Below, one piece after another: positions 15,230 to 22,974 of a stretch of 64,000 nucleotides of DNA. Both the position numbers and the translations under genes were made by a program. The number at the start of each line of letters is the position of its first letter. Position 1 is the stretch's first letter. The notes under the pieces were generated by a model. It was not told where the DNA came from, made no database searches, and worked only from the letters and a program-made list of their open reading frames with translations. Source of the stretch: Gammaproteobacteria bacterium UBA4421 (lineage in GTDB: Bacteria > Pseudomonadota > Gammaproteobacteria > Pseudomonadales > Azotimanducaceae); NCBI GenBank assembly GCA_002389675.1, contig DGQF01000055.1, positions 1-64,000 of the forward strand, read 5' to 3'.

Positions 15230-16663
15230 ATGAAGTGTTTAAATGCCGGCATTTTAATCGCGGCTCTATTGGGTTTCGTGGTTCCGGTTGTCGCTAAAGC
15301 GCAGAAGCCCACAATCGAATCGCTCGTCTCAGATCAGGCTGCGGCGAGCGTAGCTTTGGCACAAGAAATTTGGGATCTCGCTGAGTTGGGTTATCAGGAG
15401 GCCAACAGTAGTGCGGCGATGCAGCGTTATCTGCAAGCAGCGGGATTCGAGGTTGAAGCCGGGGTCGCCGAGATTCCAACGGCCTTTGTCGCGCAATTTG
15501 GTGCGGGTGGCCCAACGATAGGCATTTTAGCCGAATTTGATGCCTTGCCGGGGCTAAGTCAGGAGGCAGTGGCGTATCGAAAGCCAAGGATCGAAGGCGC
15601 TCCTGGACATGCTTGTGGGCATCATTTGTTTGGTTCTGCCTCGGCCGCGGCTGGTGTTGCGCTTTCGCAATGGATCCAGACCCAAGGATTGTCGGTGACA
15701 CTTAAAATTATTGGTACCCCCGCAGAGGAAGGTGGGTCTGGCAAAGTTTATTTAGCCCGTGCGGGGATATTTGATGATGTTGACGTGATGTTGCATTGGC
15801 ATCCCGGTAGCGTTAACGCTGCTTCTCCCTACACAACAACTGCCAACAAATCGGCACGCTTCACGTTTCGAGGTCGCGCGGCGCATGCGGCTGCCGCACC
15901 AGAGCAAGGTCGCTCCGCGCTCGATGGCGTAGAGGCGATGAATTTTATGGTTAACATGCTGCGTGAACATGTGCCGCAGGATAGCCGCATCCACTATGTA
16001 ATCACCGACGGAGGGGATGCCCCCAACATTGTGCCCGAGCAAGCGCAGGTATATTACTATGTTCGACATCCGCAGTTGGAATCGCTCAGTGGGCTGTTTG
16101 ATCGAGTGCTCAATGCCGCCCGAGCGGCCGCGCTCGGTACGGATACGCAGGTGGATGTTGAAGTCATGCACGGTAATTACCCGATCCTACCCAATACCAC
16201 TCTAGCGCAGTTGGTGTACGAGAATATGATCCAGTTTGGGGGTATTACCTATACTGAAGAAGAACAAACCTTTGCCGAAAATATTCAGACAACGCTGATG
16301 GCGGCTCCCGCTGGGTTGGGCAGTGAACGGGAAATTGCGCCTTTCCAGTTTCGTCAAACAATGGGCTCCACGGATGTCGGTGACGTCAGTTGGTTGGTGC
16401 CAACAGTCGGTTTTTCTACAGCAACCTGGGTGCCCGGGACACCTGCGCATAGTTGGCAGGCCGTCGCGGCCGGGGGCATGAGTATCGGGCATAAAGGCAT
16501 GCAACTGGCGACGCACGTTTTGGCAAAAACCGCCGCGGATCTCATCGGCGACCCCCAAAAAATTCATGCAGCGCGTAAAGAGTTTCTCGATGCTCGTGGA
16601 GATAATTTCCGCTATCAGGCGCTCCTAGGAGACCGCCAACCGCCATTAGACTACCGGCGCTGA
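15230..16663 (+). CDS. exported M20 family amidohydrolase
   Basis: M20D-type metallo-amidohydrolase of 477 aa, similar to AbgB/IAA-amino-acid hydrolases that cleave aminoacyl amides. Residues 1-24 are a signal peptide ending VVAKA, so it acts in the periplasm. Metal-binding motifs are GILAEFDALPG, APGHACGHHLFG, GTPAEEGGSGKVY, MLHWHPG and HSWQAV. The dimerisation (lid) domain starts near KSARFTFRGRAAHAAA. AGGAG lies about 9 nt before ATG 15230; an overlapping ATG-GGT-GTA-TGA mini-ORF lies between. It heads a run of closely packed genes ending at the DUF3482 GTPase. Confidence 0.88.
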   Translation: MKCLNAGILIAALLGFVVPVVAKAQKPTIESLVSDQAAASVALAQEIWDLAELGYQEANSSAAMQRYLQAAGFEVEAGVAEIPTAFVAQFGAGGPTIGILAEFDALPGLSQEAVAYRKPRIEGAPGHACGHHLFGSASAAAGVALSQWIQTQGLSVTLKIIGTPAEEGGSGKVYLARAGIFDDVDVMLHWHPGSVNAASPYTTTANKSARFTFRGRAAHAAAAPEQGRSALDGVEAMNFMVNMLREHVPQDSRIHYVITDGGDAPNIVPEQAQVYYYVRHPQLESLSGLFDRVLNAARAAALGTDTQVDVEVMHGNYPILPNTTLAQLVYENMIQFGGITYTEEEQTFAENIQTTLMAAPAGLGSEREIAPFQFRQTMGSTDVGDVSWLVPTVGFSTATWVPGTPAHSWQAVAAGGMSIGHKGMQLATHVLAKTAADLIGDPQKIHAARKEFLDARGDNFRYQALLGDRQPPLDYRR

Positions 16664-16665
16664 GC

Positions 16666-17490
16666 ATGCGCATAGGAGTGCTACATCCGGGAGAGATGGG
16701 TGTTTGTGTTGCCCAGGCGCTGGCAGAGGCCGGGCACCAGCCCTGTTGGGTGAGCCAGGGGAGAAGTCCGATGACGCGGCGGCGGGCGGGAGCATTTCAG
16801 GAATTTAAGAGCTTGCCTGAGTTGTTGAATGACGTGCAGGCGCTGATCAGTGTCTGTCCTCCTGACGCTGCCCTGAAAATGGCCCAATCGGTGATGTTGC
16901 TGGGTTATCGGGGTATATATGTAGACGCCAACGCAATTGCGCCAGCCACTGCCCTGCAAATCGCAGCTCTTGTGGGGGGTGGTTTTGTTGATGGCGGCAT
17001 AATTGGTCCGCCTGCCAGGCGCGCTGATACAACACGCCTTTATCTGTGCGGACCTGAGGCTGAGCAGGTTGCGAGTTGGTTTGAGGGTAGTTTGCTCGCT
17101 GTGATCTGTCTGCCTGAAAGAGAAACGCAGGTTGCAGCCTCAGCCCTGAAGATGGCCTACGCCGCTTATACAAAAGGCACCGCGGCGCTCTTGCTATCTG
17201 TCAATGCTCTGGCGCAGGCGCTAGATGTTGAACACGCGTTGGCTGCTGAATGGGCGCAATCACAGCCGAATTTAGCGTCACTTAGCCAACAGGTAGCCAC
17301 TGGTACCGGGCCGAAGGCGTGGCGGTTTGAAGGTGAGATGTATGAAATTGCGCAGACCTATGCGGACGCCGATTTACCGCCTCAATTTCACCAAGCTGCA
17401 GCAGAGGTGTTTTCGCGTATGGCTACATTAAAAGAACGTTCCGCGCCTGATCTTGCATCAGTAATCCAACAATTGCTTGCTGCTCGTTAA
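16666..17490 (+). CDS. NAD(P)-dependent dehydrogenase with DUF1932 C-terminus
   Basis: Beta-hydroxyacid-dehydrogenase-like protein of 274 aa. The Rossmann start is MRIGVLHPGEMGVCVAQALA, followed by the GGIIGPPARR substrate-region motif and a C-terminal all-helical domain of the DUF1932 type, with the conserved Lys expected in ASALKMAYAAYTKG. The product is probably an oxidoreductase of unknown substrate. It starts 2 bp after the M20 stop and ends immediately before the next ATG, so the cluster is probably one operon. Confidence 0.8.
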   Translation: MRIGVLHPGEMGVCVAQALAEAGHQPCWVSQGRSPMTRRRAGAFQEFKSLPELLNDVQALISVCPPDAALKMAQSVMLLGYRGIYVDANAIAPATALQIAALVGGGFVDGGIIGPPARRADTTRLYLCGPEAEQVASWFEGSLLAVICLPERETQVAASALKMAYAAYTKGTAALLLSVNALAQALDVEHALAAEWAQSQPNLASLSQQVATGTGPKAWRFEGEMYEIAQTYADADLPPQFHQAAAEVFSRMATLKERSAPDLASVIQQLLAAR

Positions 17491-18921
17491 ATGCTCAGAG
17501 CCTCGCTTTTGCAGCAGACCATTGATATTCAGGCATGGCTTGAAGCAGATCGGAGCACGCCGTACAGCGAACGGGTGAAACGAGACCGTGCGCTGGGTCA
17601 GCAGTTCAGTGTTACCGGTGATATTCCCAAAGTGCTGCATTGGTGGCGAATGCTGCCTGGCAGCCAGTTGATGCGGGAGGGGGCCGCCGTCGTGCGTTAT
17701 CGGCGGCGCATACGCCAAGGTCTTTGGCTGTTTGGAATATTAAGTGGCTTAAGCCTGTGTCGGGCTGGTCTTTCGCTTGCGGGTAGCTATCCGGTCAATC
17801 TGCTGGGTTTTGTCGGAGGTTTGGTGGGCCTGCCTTTGGTACTGTTTGTGATGACCGTTGTTGCCAGCACGTTGCGCAGCCTCGGTTCGCAGAAACTTTC
17901 TCATTGGATGAATACGATTAATCTGAACATAGGTTTGATTGGTCTTTGGGACAAGCTCGGTGGGGGTCGCTTTGCTGCAGGATTTGGGCAACGTGATGGC
18001 CGTGGACGTCTGGCGTACTGGCAACTCATTAGTTTTTCTCAGTCCTTTGCTATGGCTTTTTTTTTCGGCGTCTTGGCGATGTTTCTGGCTCAGCTGGCAA
18101 CAACAGACTTGACCTTCGGGTGGCGCACAACCCTGGCCCTTCAAGCACAGTCTGTGCACGGTGTATTTTATGTAATTGCCCAGCCTTGGGCGTGGATTTG
18201 GCCGGCGGCTGTGCCGGATATTGAGCTGGTGAATGTGTCGAGGTATTTCCGCCTGGAGCCGGAGATAGGCCAAGCTCGAGCTGAGCAGTTGAGTCAGTGG
18301 TGGCCTTTTGTATTGATGACCGTTTTGGTCTGGGGCTTGTTGCCGAGGCTCTTGCTCAGTGCTTGGGCAAATTGGCGTTTGAACGTTGCGACTTACGAAT
18401 TTTTGCGTGAGCACAGTGAGGTGACGGCGTTGCTGGATCGGTTGAACTCTGCTTGGTTAGTCTTCGGCGGTAAAGACGCTGAACCTGACGCGTGCGCGGC
18501 GGAGGTTGAATCACCCAGTCCTGCGGATCCGCTGCCTGCAGTTGCGGTCACCTCGGCGCTGTTGATTTGGAACGAAGCGCTTCCGCGAAACCGAGCTTTG
18601 CAAAAATATCCGTCTGCAGTATTCATCTCGACTTGGCAAAGTGATGAAGATAAGCGTGCATTGCTTGAGAATCTGACTGTTTCCTCGACCTCGCTGACGC
18701 TCCTGGTGAAAAGCTGGGAGCCGCCGCTGTTGGAATTTGATGATTTCCTAGCGTTATTGCGAGAAGTATTGGGGCGGGATAGGACGGTGGTGATCGTGCC
18801 CGTGGCGATGAATGGCGCACAAGTGGCTCCGGTTGATCTTACTGTTTGGATGCAAGCGACGGAGCGGTTGCGTGATGCGCGGATATATGTTGCCGGTACA
18901 CTCATTGGGGAGGTGCTCTGA
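17491..18921 (+). CDS. DUF2868 membrane protein
   Basis: Inner-membrane protein of 476 aa recognised as DUF2868. An N-terminal soluble part contains RDRALGQQF. Hydrophobic segments lie at about residues 72-95, 97-125, 178-205 and 270-292, and a C-terminal soluble half (about 330-476) ends EVL. The function is unknown. It is joined to the DUF3482 GTPase by a 1-bp stop/start overlap (TGATG), as these two families usually occur together, so they probably work as one membrane-associated system. Confidence 0.8.
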   Translation: MLRASLLQQTIDIQAWLEADRSTPYSERVKRDRALGQQFSVTGDIPKVLHWWRMLPGSQLMREGAAVVRYRRRIRQGLWLFGILSGLSLCRAGLSLAGSYPVNLLGFVGGLVGLPLVLFVMTVVASTLRSLGSQKLSHWMNTINLNIGLIGLWDKLGGGRFAAGFGQRDGRGRLAYWQLISFSQSFAMAFFFGVLAMFLAQLATTDLTFGWRTTLALQAQSVHGVFYVIAQPWAWIWPAAVPDIELVNVSRYFRLEPEIGQARAEQLSQWWPFVLMTVLVWGLLPRLLLSAWANWRLNVATYEFLREHSEVTALLDRLNSAWLVFGGKDAEPDACAAEVESPSPADPLPAVAVTSALLIWNEALPRNRALQKYPSAVFISTWQSDEDKRALLENLTVSSTSLTLLVKSWEPPLLEFDDFLALLREVLGRDRTVVIVPVAMNGAQVAPVDLTVWMQATERLRDARIYVAGTLIGEVL

Positions 18922-20306
18922 TGGTGGTTTTTGCGGTTGTTGGTCATCCCAATAAAGGCAAAAGTTCTCTGGTAACCACACTGTCTGAAAACGACCGTAT
19001 TTTGGTCGGGGCGATCCCCGGCACCACCAAGCGTGCTAATCGATATGATTTTTCCATTGACGCAGAGGTGTTATATAGCCTGGTCGACACCCCCGGATTT
19101 CAGCGCGCCAAAGCCGTTTTGGATTGGCTTGAAGCGCATGCCAAGGATGCCAGCGATAGGTCAAATGTGGTCGCACAATTTGTTCGCCTGCACGAGCACG
19201 ATGGGCGCTTTTACAATGAGGTTGAACTGCTCCGGCCGATTGTTGCTGGCGCCGGTATTTTGTACGTTGTTGACGGTGCTAAACCCTATGGCCCGGAGTT
19301 CGAAATTGAGATGCAAATTTTGCGGTGGACGGGTAATCCGCGCCTGGCGCTGATTAATTTAACGGCAAAGGGAGACTATATCGGGCAATGGCAGAGCGCG
19401 TTGGCTCAGTATTTCTCGATTGTGCGGGTTTTTGATGCCCGACGGGCTGACTTCGCCTCGCGGTTGCATCTGTTGAGTGCGTTCTCGGAGTTGAATGAAG
19501 CGTGGCGGCCGTTCATGTCGCGTGCGATTGATGCCCTAGTGAATGAGCGTCGGCGCCGCTTAGTCCTCAGTGCTACAGAAGTTGCCAACGCGTTGTTAGA
19601 TTGCATGAGTTATACCGAGTCTGCAGTTTTAACTCAGGATCACAATAGAGCCCAGCTGCAGCATGCGTTGCGCGACCAGTTGCGGGCACGGCTTCAAAAC
19701 AGGGAGGCCCAAGCCCGTCACTGCGTGCAAAGTTTTTATGGCCACTCAGCCTTGCAGCGGCGCGAAGAAGCCCTGCGGCTGCTAGATGTTGACCTCTTTG
19801 CCGAACGCGGCTGGGCGTTGTTTGGATTATCTAAAATGCGCCTGATGGTCACCGGTACAGCAGCCGGTGCCCTGGCTGGGCTGAGCGTTGATGCCCTAGC
19901 GGGCGGAACAACGCTGTTATTCGGCGCCAGTGTAGGTGCACTGGTGGGGGGCGTGGGGACATGGCTGGGAGGTGACGAGTTGGCCAAAGCAAAGGTCTTG
20001 GGGAGTCCGCTAGGTGGAACAACTTTGCGGGTGGGTCCGGTATCAGCCCCCAATTTTCCTTGGGTTTTTCTCGGTCGCGCTTGGGCCCACCATCACTTGG
20101 TTGCCGAGCGTAATCATGCCCTGCGTGATGCGATCTCCACGGTGATTGCAGAGCAGGGCAATGTCATGGACCGCGTTGACCATGCGCTGCGCAGAGAGTT
20201 GGCACAGATTTTTCTGGCGTTGGGTAAAGAAGGTCGAACTGCTGCTTTGGTTGATCGCCTGAAGGAGCGGGTCATCACTTTGTTAGAGGCCAGTCCGGGC
20301 GCGTGA
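18921..20306 (+). CDS. DUF3482-domain GTPase
   Basis: TrmE/Era-like GTPase of 461 aa. G1 is GHPNKGKSS, the switch I region IPGTTKRAN and G3 DTPGFQ. The C-terminal DUF3482 region contains a glycine-zipper-like hydrophobic stretch (about 310-355: GTAAGALAGLSVDALAGG, then FGASVGALVGGVGTWLGG) that could insert into membrane. A clear NKxD G4 is missing; NLTAKGD may stand in. It is co-encoded with the DUF2868 membrane protein. The cellular role is not described as far as I know. Confidence 0.82.
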   Translation: MVVFAVVGHPNKGKSSLVTTLSENDRILVGAIPGTTKRANRYDFSIDAEVLYSLVDTPGFQRAKAVLDWLEAHAKDASDRSNVVAQFVRLHEHDGRFYNEVELLRPIVAGAGILYVVDGAKPYGPEFEIEMQILRWTGNPRLALINLTAKGDYIGQWQSALAQYFSIVRVFDARRADFASRLHLLSAFSELNEAWRPFMSRAIDALVNERRRRLVLSATEVANALLDCMSYTESAVLTQDHNRAQLQHALRDQLRARLQNREAQARHCVQSFYGHSALQRREEALRLLDVDLFAERGWALFGLSKMRLMVTGTAAGALAGLSVDALAGGTTLLFGASVGALVGGVGTWLGGDELAKAKVLGSPLGGTTLRVGPVSAPNFPWVFLGRAWAHHHLVAERNHALRDAISTVIAEQGNVMDRVDHALRRELAQIFLALGKEGRTAALVDRLKERVITLLEASPGA

Positions 20307-20318
20307 CGTTCGAAGAAA

Positions 20319-21869
20319 TTACGGCCGATACCAAAAGCGAGGGGCGTCGGTTCGTGAGGCGGCCCTTGCCAATTTTGCCCAGCGACACAAATAAGCTCTC
20401 GTGCTGCGTGGGTCGATGATTTCTTCGATCTCAAAAAATTCGGCTGAGCGATAGGGAGACCTTAACCGATTGAGTCGGGTCTTAATCTTGTTTAGATGCT
20501 CATCATAAACTTCAGCTTCTGCGAGTTCTGCCTTGTAGGCGACTTCAATGCCTCCTTCGATCGGTAATGATCCCCAATCCCCTGACGGCCAAGCTGCCCG
20601 TAAATGGTGCGCGCCGGGTTTGTGGTTGGCTGCGCCTGCCACACCAAAGGCTTTGCGAATCACGATACAACAAAAGGGTACGTTGGCTTGTCCCAGTGCT
20701 GCTAAAGCGGCTGATCCGTAGCGGATGGTGGCTTCCTCTTCAGACTGTTTGCCAATTAAAAATCCGGGGCAGTCCTCGAGGTGGATGAGCGGCAAATGAA
20801 AGGTTGAGGCCAAATCACAAAAGCGAATGAGCTTGCGCGCCGCCGCGGCCGTCCATGCACCCCCATAGACCTTGGGGTTTTCAGCAAAAATTGCCACCGG
20901 GATGCCATTGAGCCTTGCCAGGCCGGTAATGATCGAGCGCCCCCATTTTTTGCCCATTTCAAAAAAACTGCCTTCGTCACACACTGAGTCAAGGATGTCA
21001 TGCATTTTGTAAACTTGGCGTGGATCTTTTGGCACGATATCCAACAACGCCTCGTCTGCACGGTCGGGGCTGTCATGACACTCGTTGAGCGGCGGTAACT
21101 CATCGACATTGCTGGGTAAAAAGGACAGAAATTGTTTGGCCATATCAAATGCGGCCGCCTCGCTACTGGCCTCATCGTCAATGGCGCCATTTCGAGTATG
21201 AATTTTATAAGATCCCAGTTCCTCTTTACTGACGTCGCCTAGATTGGCCCAATTTACCAGCGCGGGCCCTGCAATCATCATTTGTGCGCTATTGCGGACA
21301 ATGATGGAATAGTGGGAAGTGGCAACTCGCGCTGCACCGATACCTGCAACTGAGCCCAAGGCAAGTGAAACCGATGGCGCGATGCCGAGCTGGGCGACCA
21401 CCGTTTCCCAGCCGCGCACTTCGGGTATATAGGTTCTGCCGGCCATTTCTATGGTTTTGACCGAGCCACCGCCGCCCATGCCATCCACGAGGCGAATGTG
21501 CGGAATGCGTAACTCAACCGCGAGGCCCTCAGCGCGTAACCGTTTGCCGGCAATTGAGGCATCAGCGGATCCGCCGCGTACGGTGAAATCGTCGCCTGAA
21601 ACAATGACCGGTCGAGCGTCTATCTCAGCTGTACCAAAGACAAAGTTCGATGGTGTGAATGCGCGCAGATTGCCATCCTCGTCGTATTCGCCGACGCCGG
21701 CTAGCGTGCCTATTTCGTGAAAACTCTCAGCGTCACTGATGCTCTGAATGCGCTCGCGAATCGTGAGTTTATTGAACTCATGTTGGCGAGCTACCTTGTC
21801 CGCTCCACCCATTTCGTAGGCGAGTGCTTCTCGGGCGCGCAATTCCCTAATTTCTTCATCCCAGCTCAT
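20319..21869 (-). CDS. acyl-CoA carboxylase carboxyltransferase subunit
   Basis: Carboxyltransferase (beta subunit) of 516 aa, of the propionyl-/methylcrotonyl-CoA carboxylase type, moving CO2 from biotin to an acyl-CoA. Signs are GMGGGGSVKTIEMAG, GSVAGIGAARVATSH (oxyanion-type Gly motif) in the N-half, and LIHLEDCPGFLIGKQSEEEATIRYG split by CoA-domain features in the C-half. No biotin carboxylase or BCCP gene is adjacent; the fused carboxylase at 30-33 kb is a separate enzyme. A partner must be elsewhere. Downstream of a small beta-rich hypothetical gene by 12 bp. Confidence 0.88.
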   Translation of the reverse strand: MSWDEEIRELRAREALAYEMGGADKVARQHEFNKLTIRERIQSISDAESFHEIGTLAGVGEYDEDGNLRAFTPSNFVFGTAEIDARPVIVSGDDFTVRGGSADASIAGKRLRAEGLAVELRIPHIRLVDGMGGGGSVKTIEMAGRTYIPEVRGWETVVAQLGIAPSVSLALGSVAGIGAARVATSHYSIIVRNSAQMMIAGPALVNWANLGDVSKEELGSYKIHTRNGAIDDEASSEAAAFDMAKQFLSFLPSNVDELPPLNECHDSPDRADEALLDIVPKDPRQVYKMHDILDSVCDEGSFFEMGKKWGRSIITGLARLNGIPVAIFAENPKVYGGAWTAAAARKLIRFCDLASTFHLPLIHLEDCPGFLIGKQSEEEATIRYGSAALAALGQANVPFCCIVIRKAFGVAGAANHKPGAHHLRAAWPSGDWGSLPIEGGIEVAYKAELAEAEVYDEHLNKIKTRLNRLRSPYRSAEFFEIEEIIDPRSTRAYLCRWAKLARAASRTDAPRFWYRP

Positions 21870-21881
21870 TGATAATGCTTG

Positions 21882-22178
21882 CTAGGCTCGAGTGCCGGAG
21901 AAGGTGGCATCGCCAAACGCACCCAGCTTCACGGTGCCATTGATTTCGTCGCCGCTGACGGTTGCCGTGAACTCGAGTGTCATGCTCATAGGGGAAGTCA
22001 CCTGTGCGGTCCAAGTGAGTACGTCGCCGGTCACCGCGCCCTGATCTAGGGCCATTTCACCCTGCGGGCTCGCCATTTTGCCGTGCAGCGCTGTGCCGTC
22101 GGTGGTGAGCGTTAACGTGCCGGTTTGGGCGCCCATAGGGGTATTGATGGTTGTATTCCAGATGCCGTCTGCACTCAT
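21882..22178 (-). CDS. small beta-rich hypothetical protein
   Basis: Unrecognised protein of 98 aa, MSADGIWNTTINTPMGAQ to KLGAFGDATFSGTRA. Regular alternation of short hydrophobic strands and Thr/Gly turns suggests a small antiparallel beta barrel or sandwich. GGAG lies 6-7 nt before ATG 22178 and closer to ATG 22181; further upstream in-frame codons are not supported. It sits 12 bp before the carboxyltransferase gene and probably shares its transcript. I recall similar proteins beside acyl-CoA metabolism genes but cannot name a function. Confidence 0.6.
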   Translation of the reverse strand: MSADGIWNTTINTPMGAQTGTLTLTTDGTALHGKMASPQGEMALDQGAVTGDVLTWTAQVTSPMSMTLEFTATVSGDEINGTVKLGAFGDATFSGTRA

Positions 22179-22258
22179 CATGTTCTCCAGAAGTTGATTA
22201 GGTTTGACCACTAAGTATGGCATGGCAGGTGTTCTTCGCAACTGCTAGGCTTGTACCA

Positions 22259-22942
22259 ATGTCAATTGGTATCCTTAACGAAGGTCCTCTGCATGCAGCC
22301 CTAAAGGCGATGTACGCCGCTAACGGCGGCGCAGAGGAAGTCAAAGTTGAATCTTTTGTTGCAGATGCAGTGCGCAACGGTGTGATGTACGAGATTCAGA
22401 CTGGTAGCTTCAGTGGGCTCAGTCGCAAAATGACCGCGCTTGCCGAAACCGGGCCTGTGGTGCTGATTCATCCCATTGCGCGTAATAAAACCATTGTCAA
22501 ACAACCGGCCAGCGCTGCGGGGAAGCAGGAGCGGCGCCGCTCGCCAAAGCATGGTCAATTGATCCATATCGTGCGTGAGCTTGTCTATCTGCCTCATTTG
22601 CTGAATCACCCCAATTTTTCTGTTGAAGTCCTTTTAACTGAAGAGCTTGAAATTCGTCATTACGATCCTAAAAAAAATCGCCGCCGTGGGGGTTGGAGGG
22701 TGGCAGAACGTCATTTGTTGGCGCTGGGTGAAAGTATGCGGATTAATGCGGTGACCGATCTTTATGAATTTTTAGAGGCTGAGCTTGAAGAGCCGTTCAG
22801 CACCAAGGCGCTCGCTTTGGCGTTACGCCAGCCCATCGACATCGCGCAAAAGATGGCTTATTGCTTGCGCCAGGCAGGTGTGACTCAAGTGGTTGGCAAG
22901 CAAGGAAATGCGTTGTTATATAGCGCCGCTGAGGGCAGCTAG
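22259..22942 (+). CDS. hypothetical protein with winged-helix-like C-terminus
   Basis: Unrecognised protein of 227 aa. The N-terminus SIGILNEGPLHAALKAMYA and ESFVADAVRNGVMYEIQTGS look like a nuclease-like or VRR-type fold. A basic middle (KQERRRSPKHG, DPKKNRRRGGWRVAERHL) and a C-terminal segment (SIDIAQKM-like PIDIAQKMAYCLRQAGV) read as a winged helix. It may bind DNA, and a sugar/DNA-end enzyme is possible, but no catalytic motif is certain. ATG 22259 is preferred over an upstream ATG at 22217, which lies in the divergent leader region. Convergent with lon. Confidence 0.55.
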   Translation: MSIGILNEGPLHAALKAMYAANGGAEEVKVESFVADAVRNGVMYEIQTGSFSGLSRKMTALAETGPVVLIHPIARNKTIVKQPASAAGKQERRRSPKHGQLIHIVRELVYLPHLLNHPNFSVEVLLTEELEIRHYDPKKNRRRGGWRVAERHLLALGESMRINAVTDLYEFLEAELEEPFSTKALALALRQPIDIAQKMAYCLRQAGVTQVVGKQGNALLYSAAEGS

Positions 22943-22974
22943 ATGATGCTTGGTTGCGCGTGTTGCCGGTGGCT

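Noticed and set aside
17749..18414. 221-aa antisense ORF in the DUF2868 gene
   Set aside because: Low-complexity Gln/Arg/His-rich shadow with no ribosome site.
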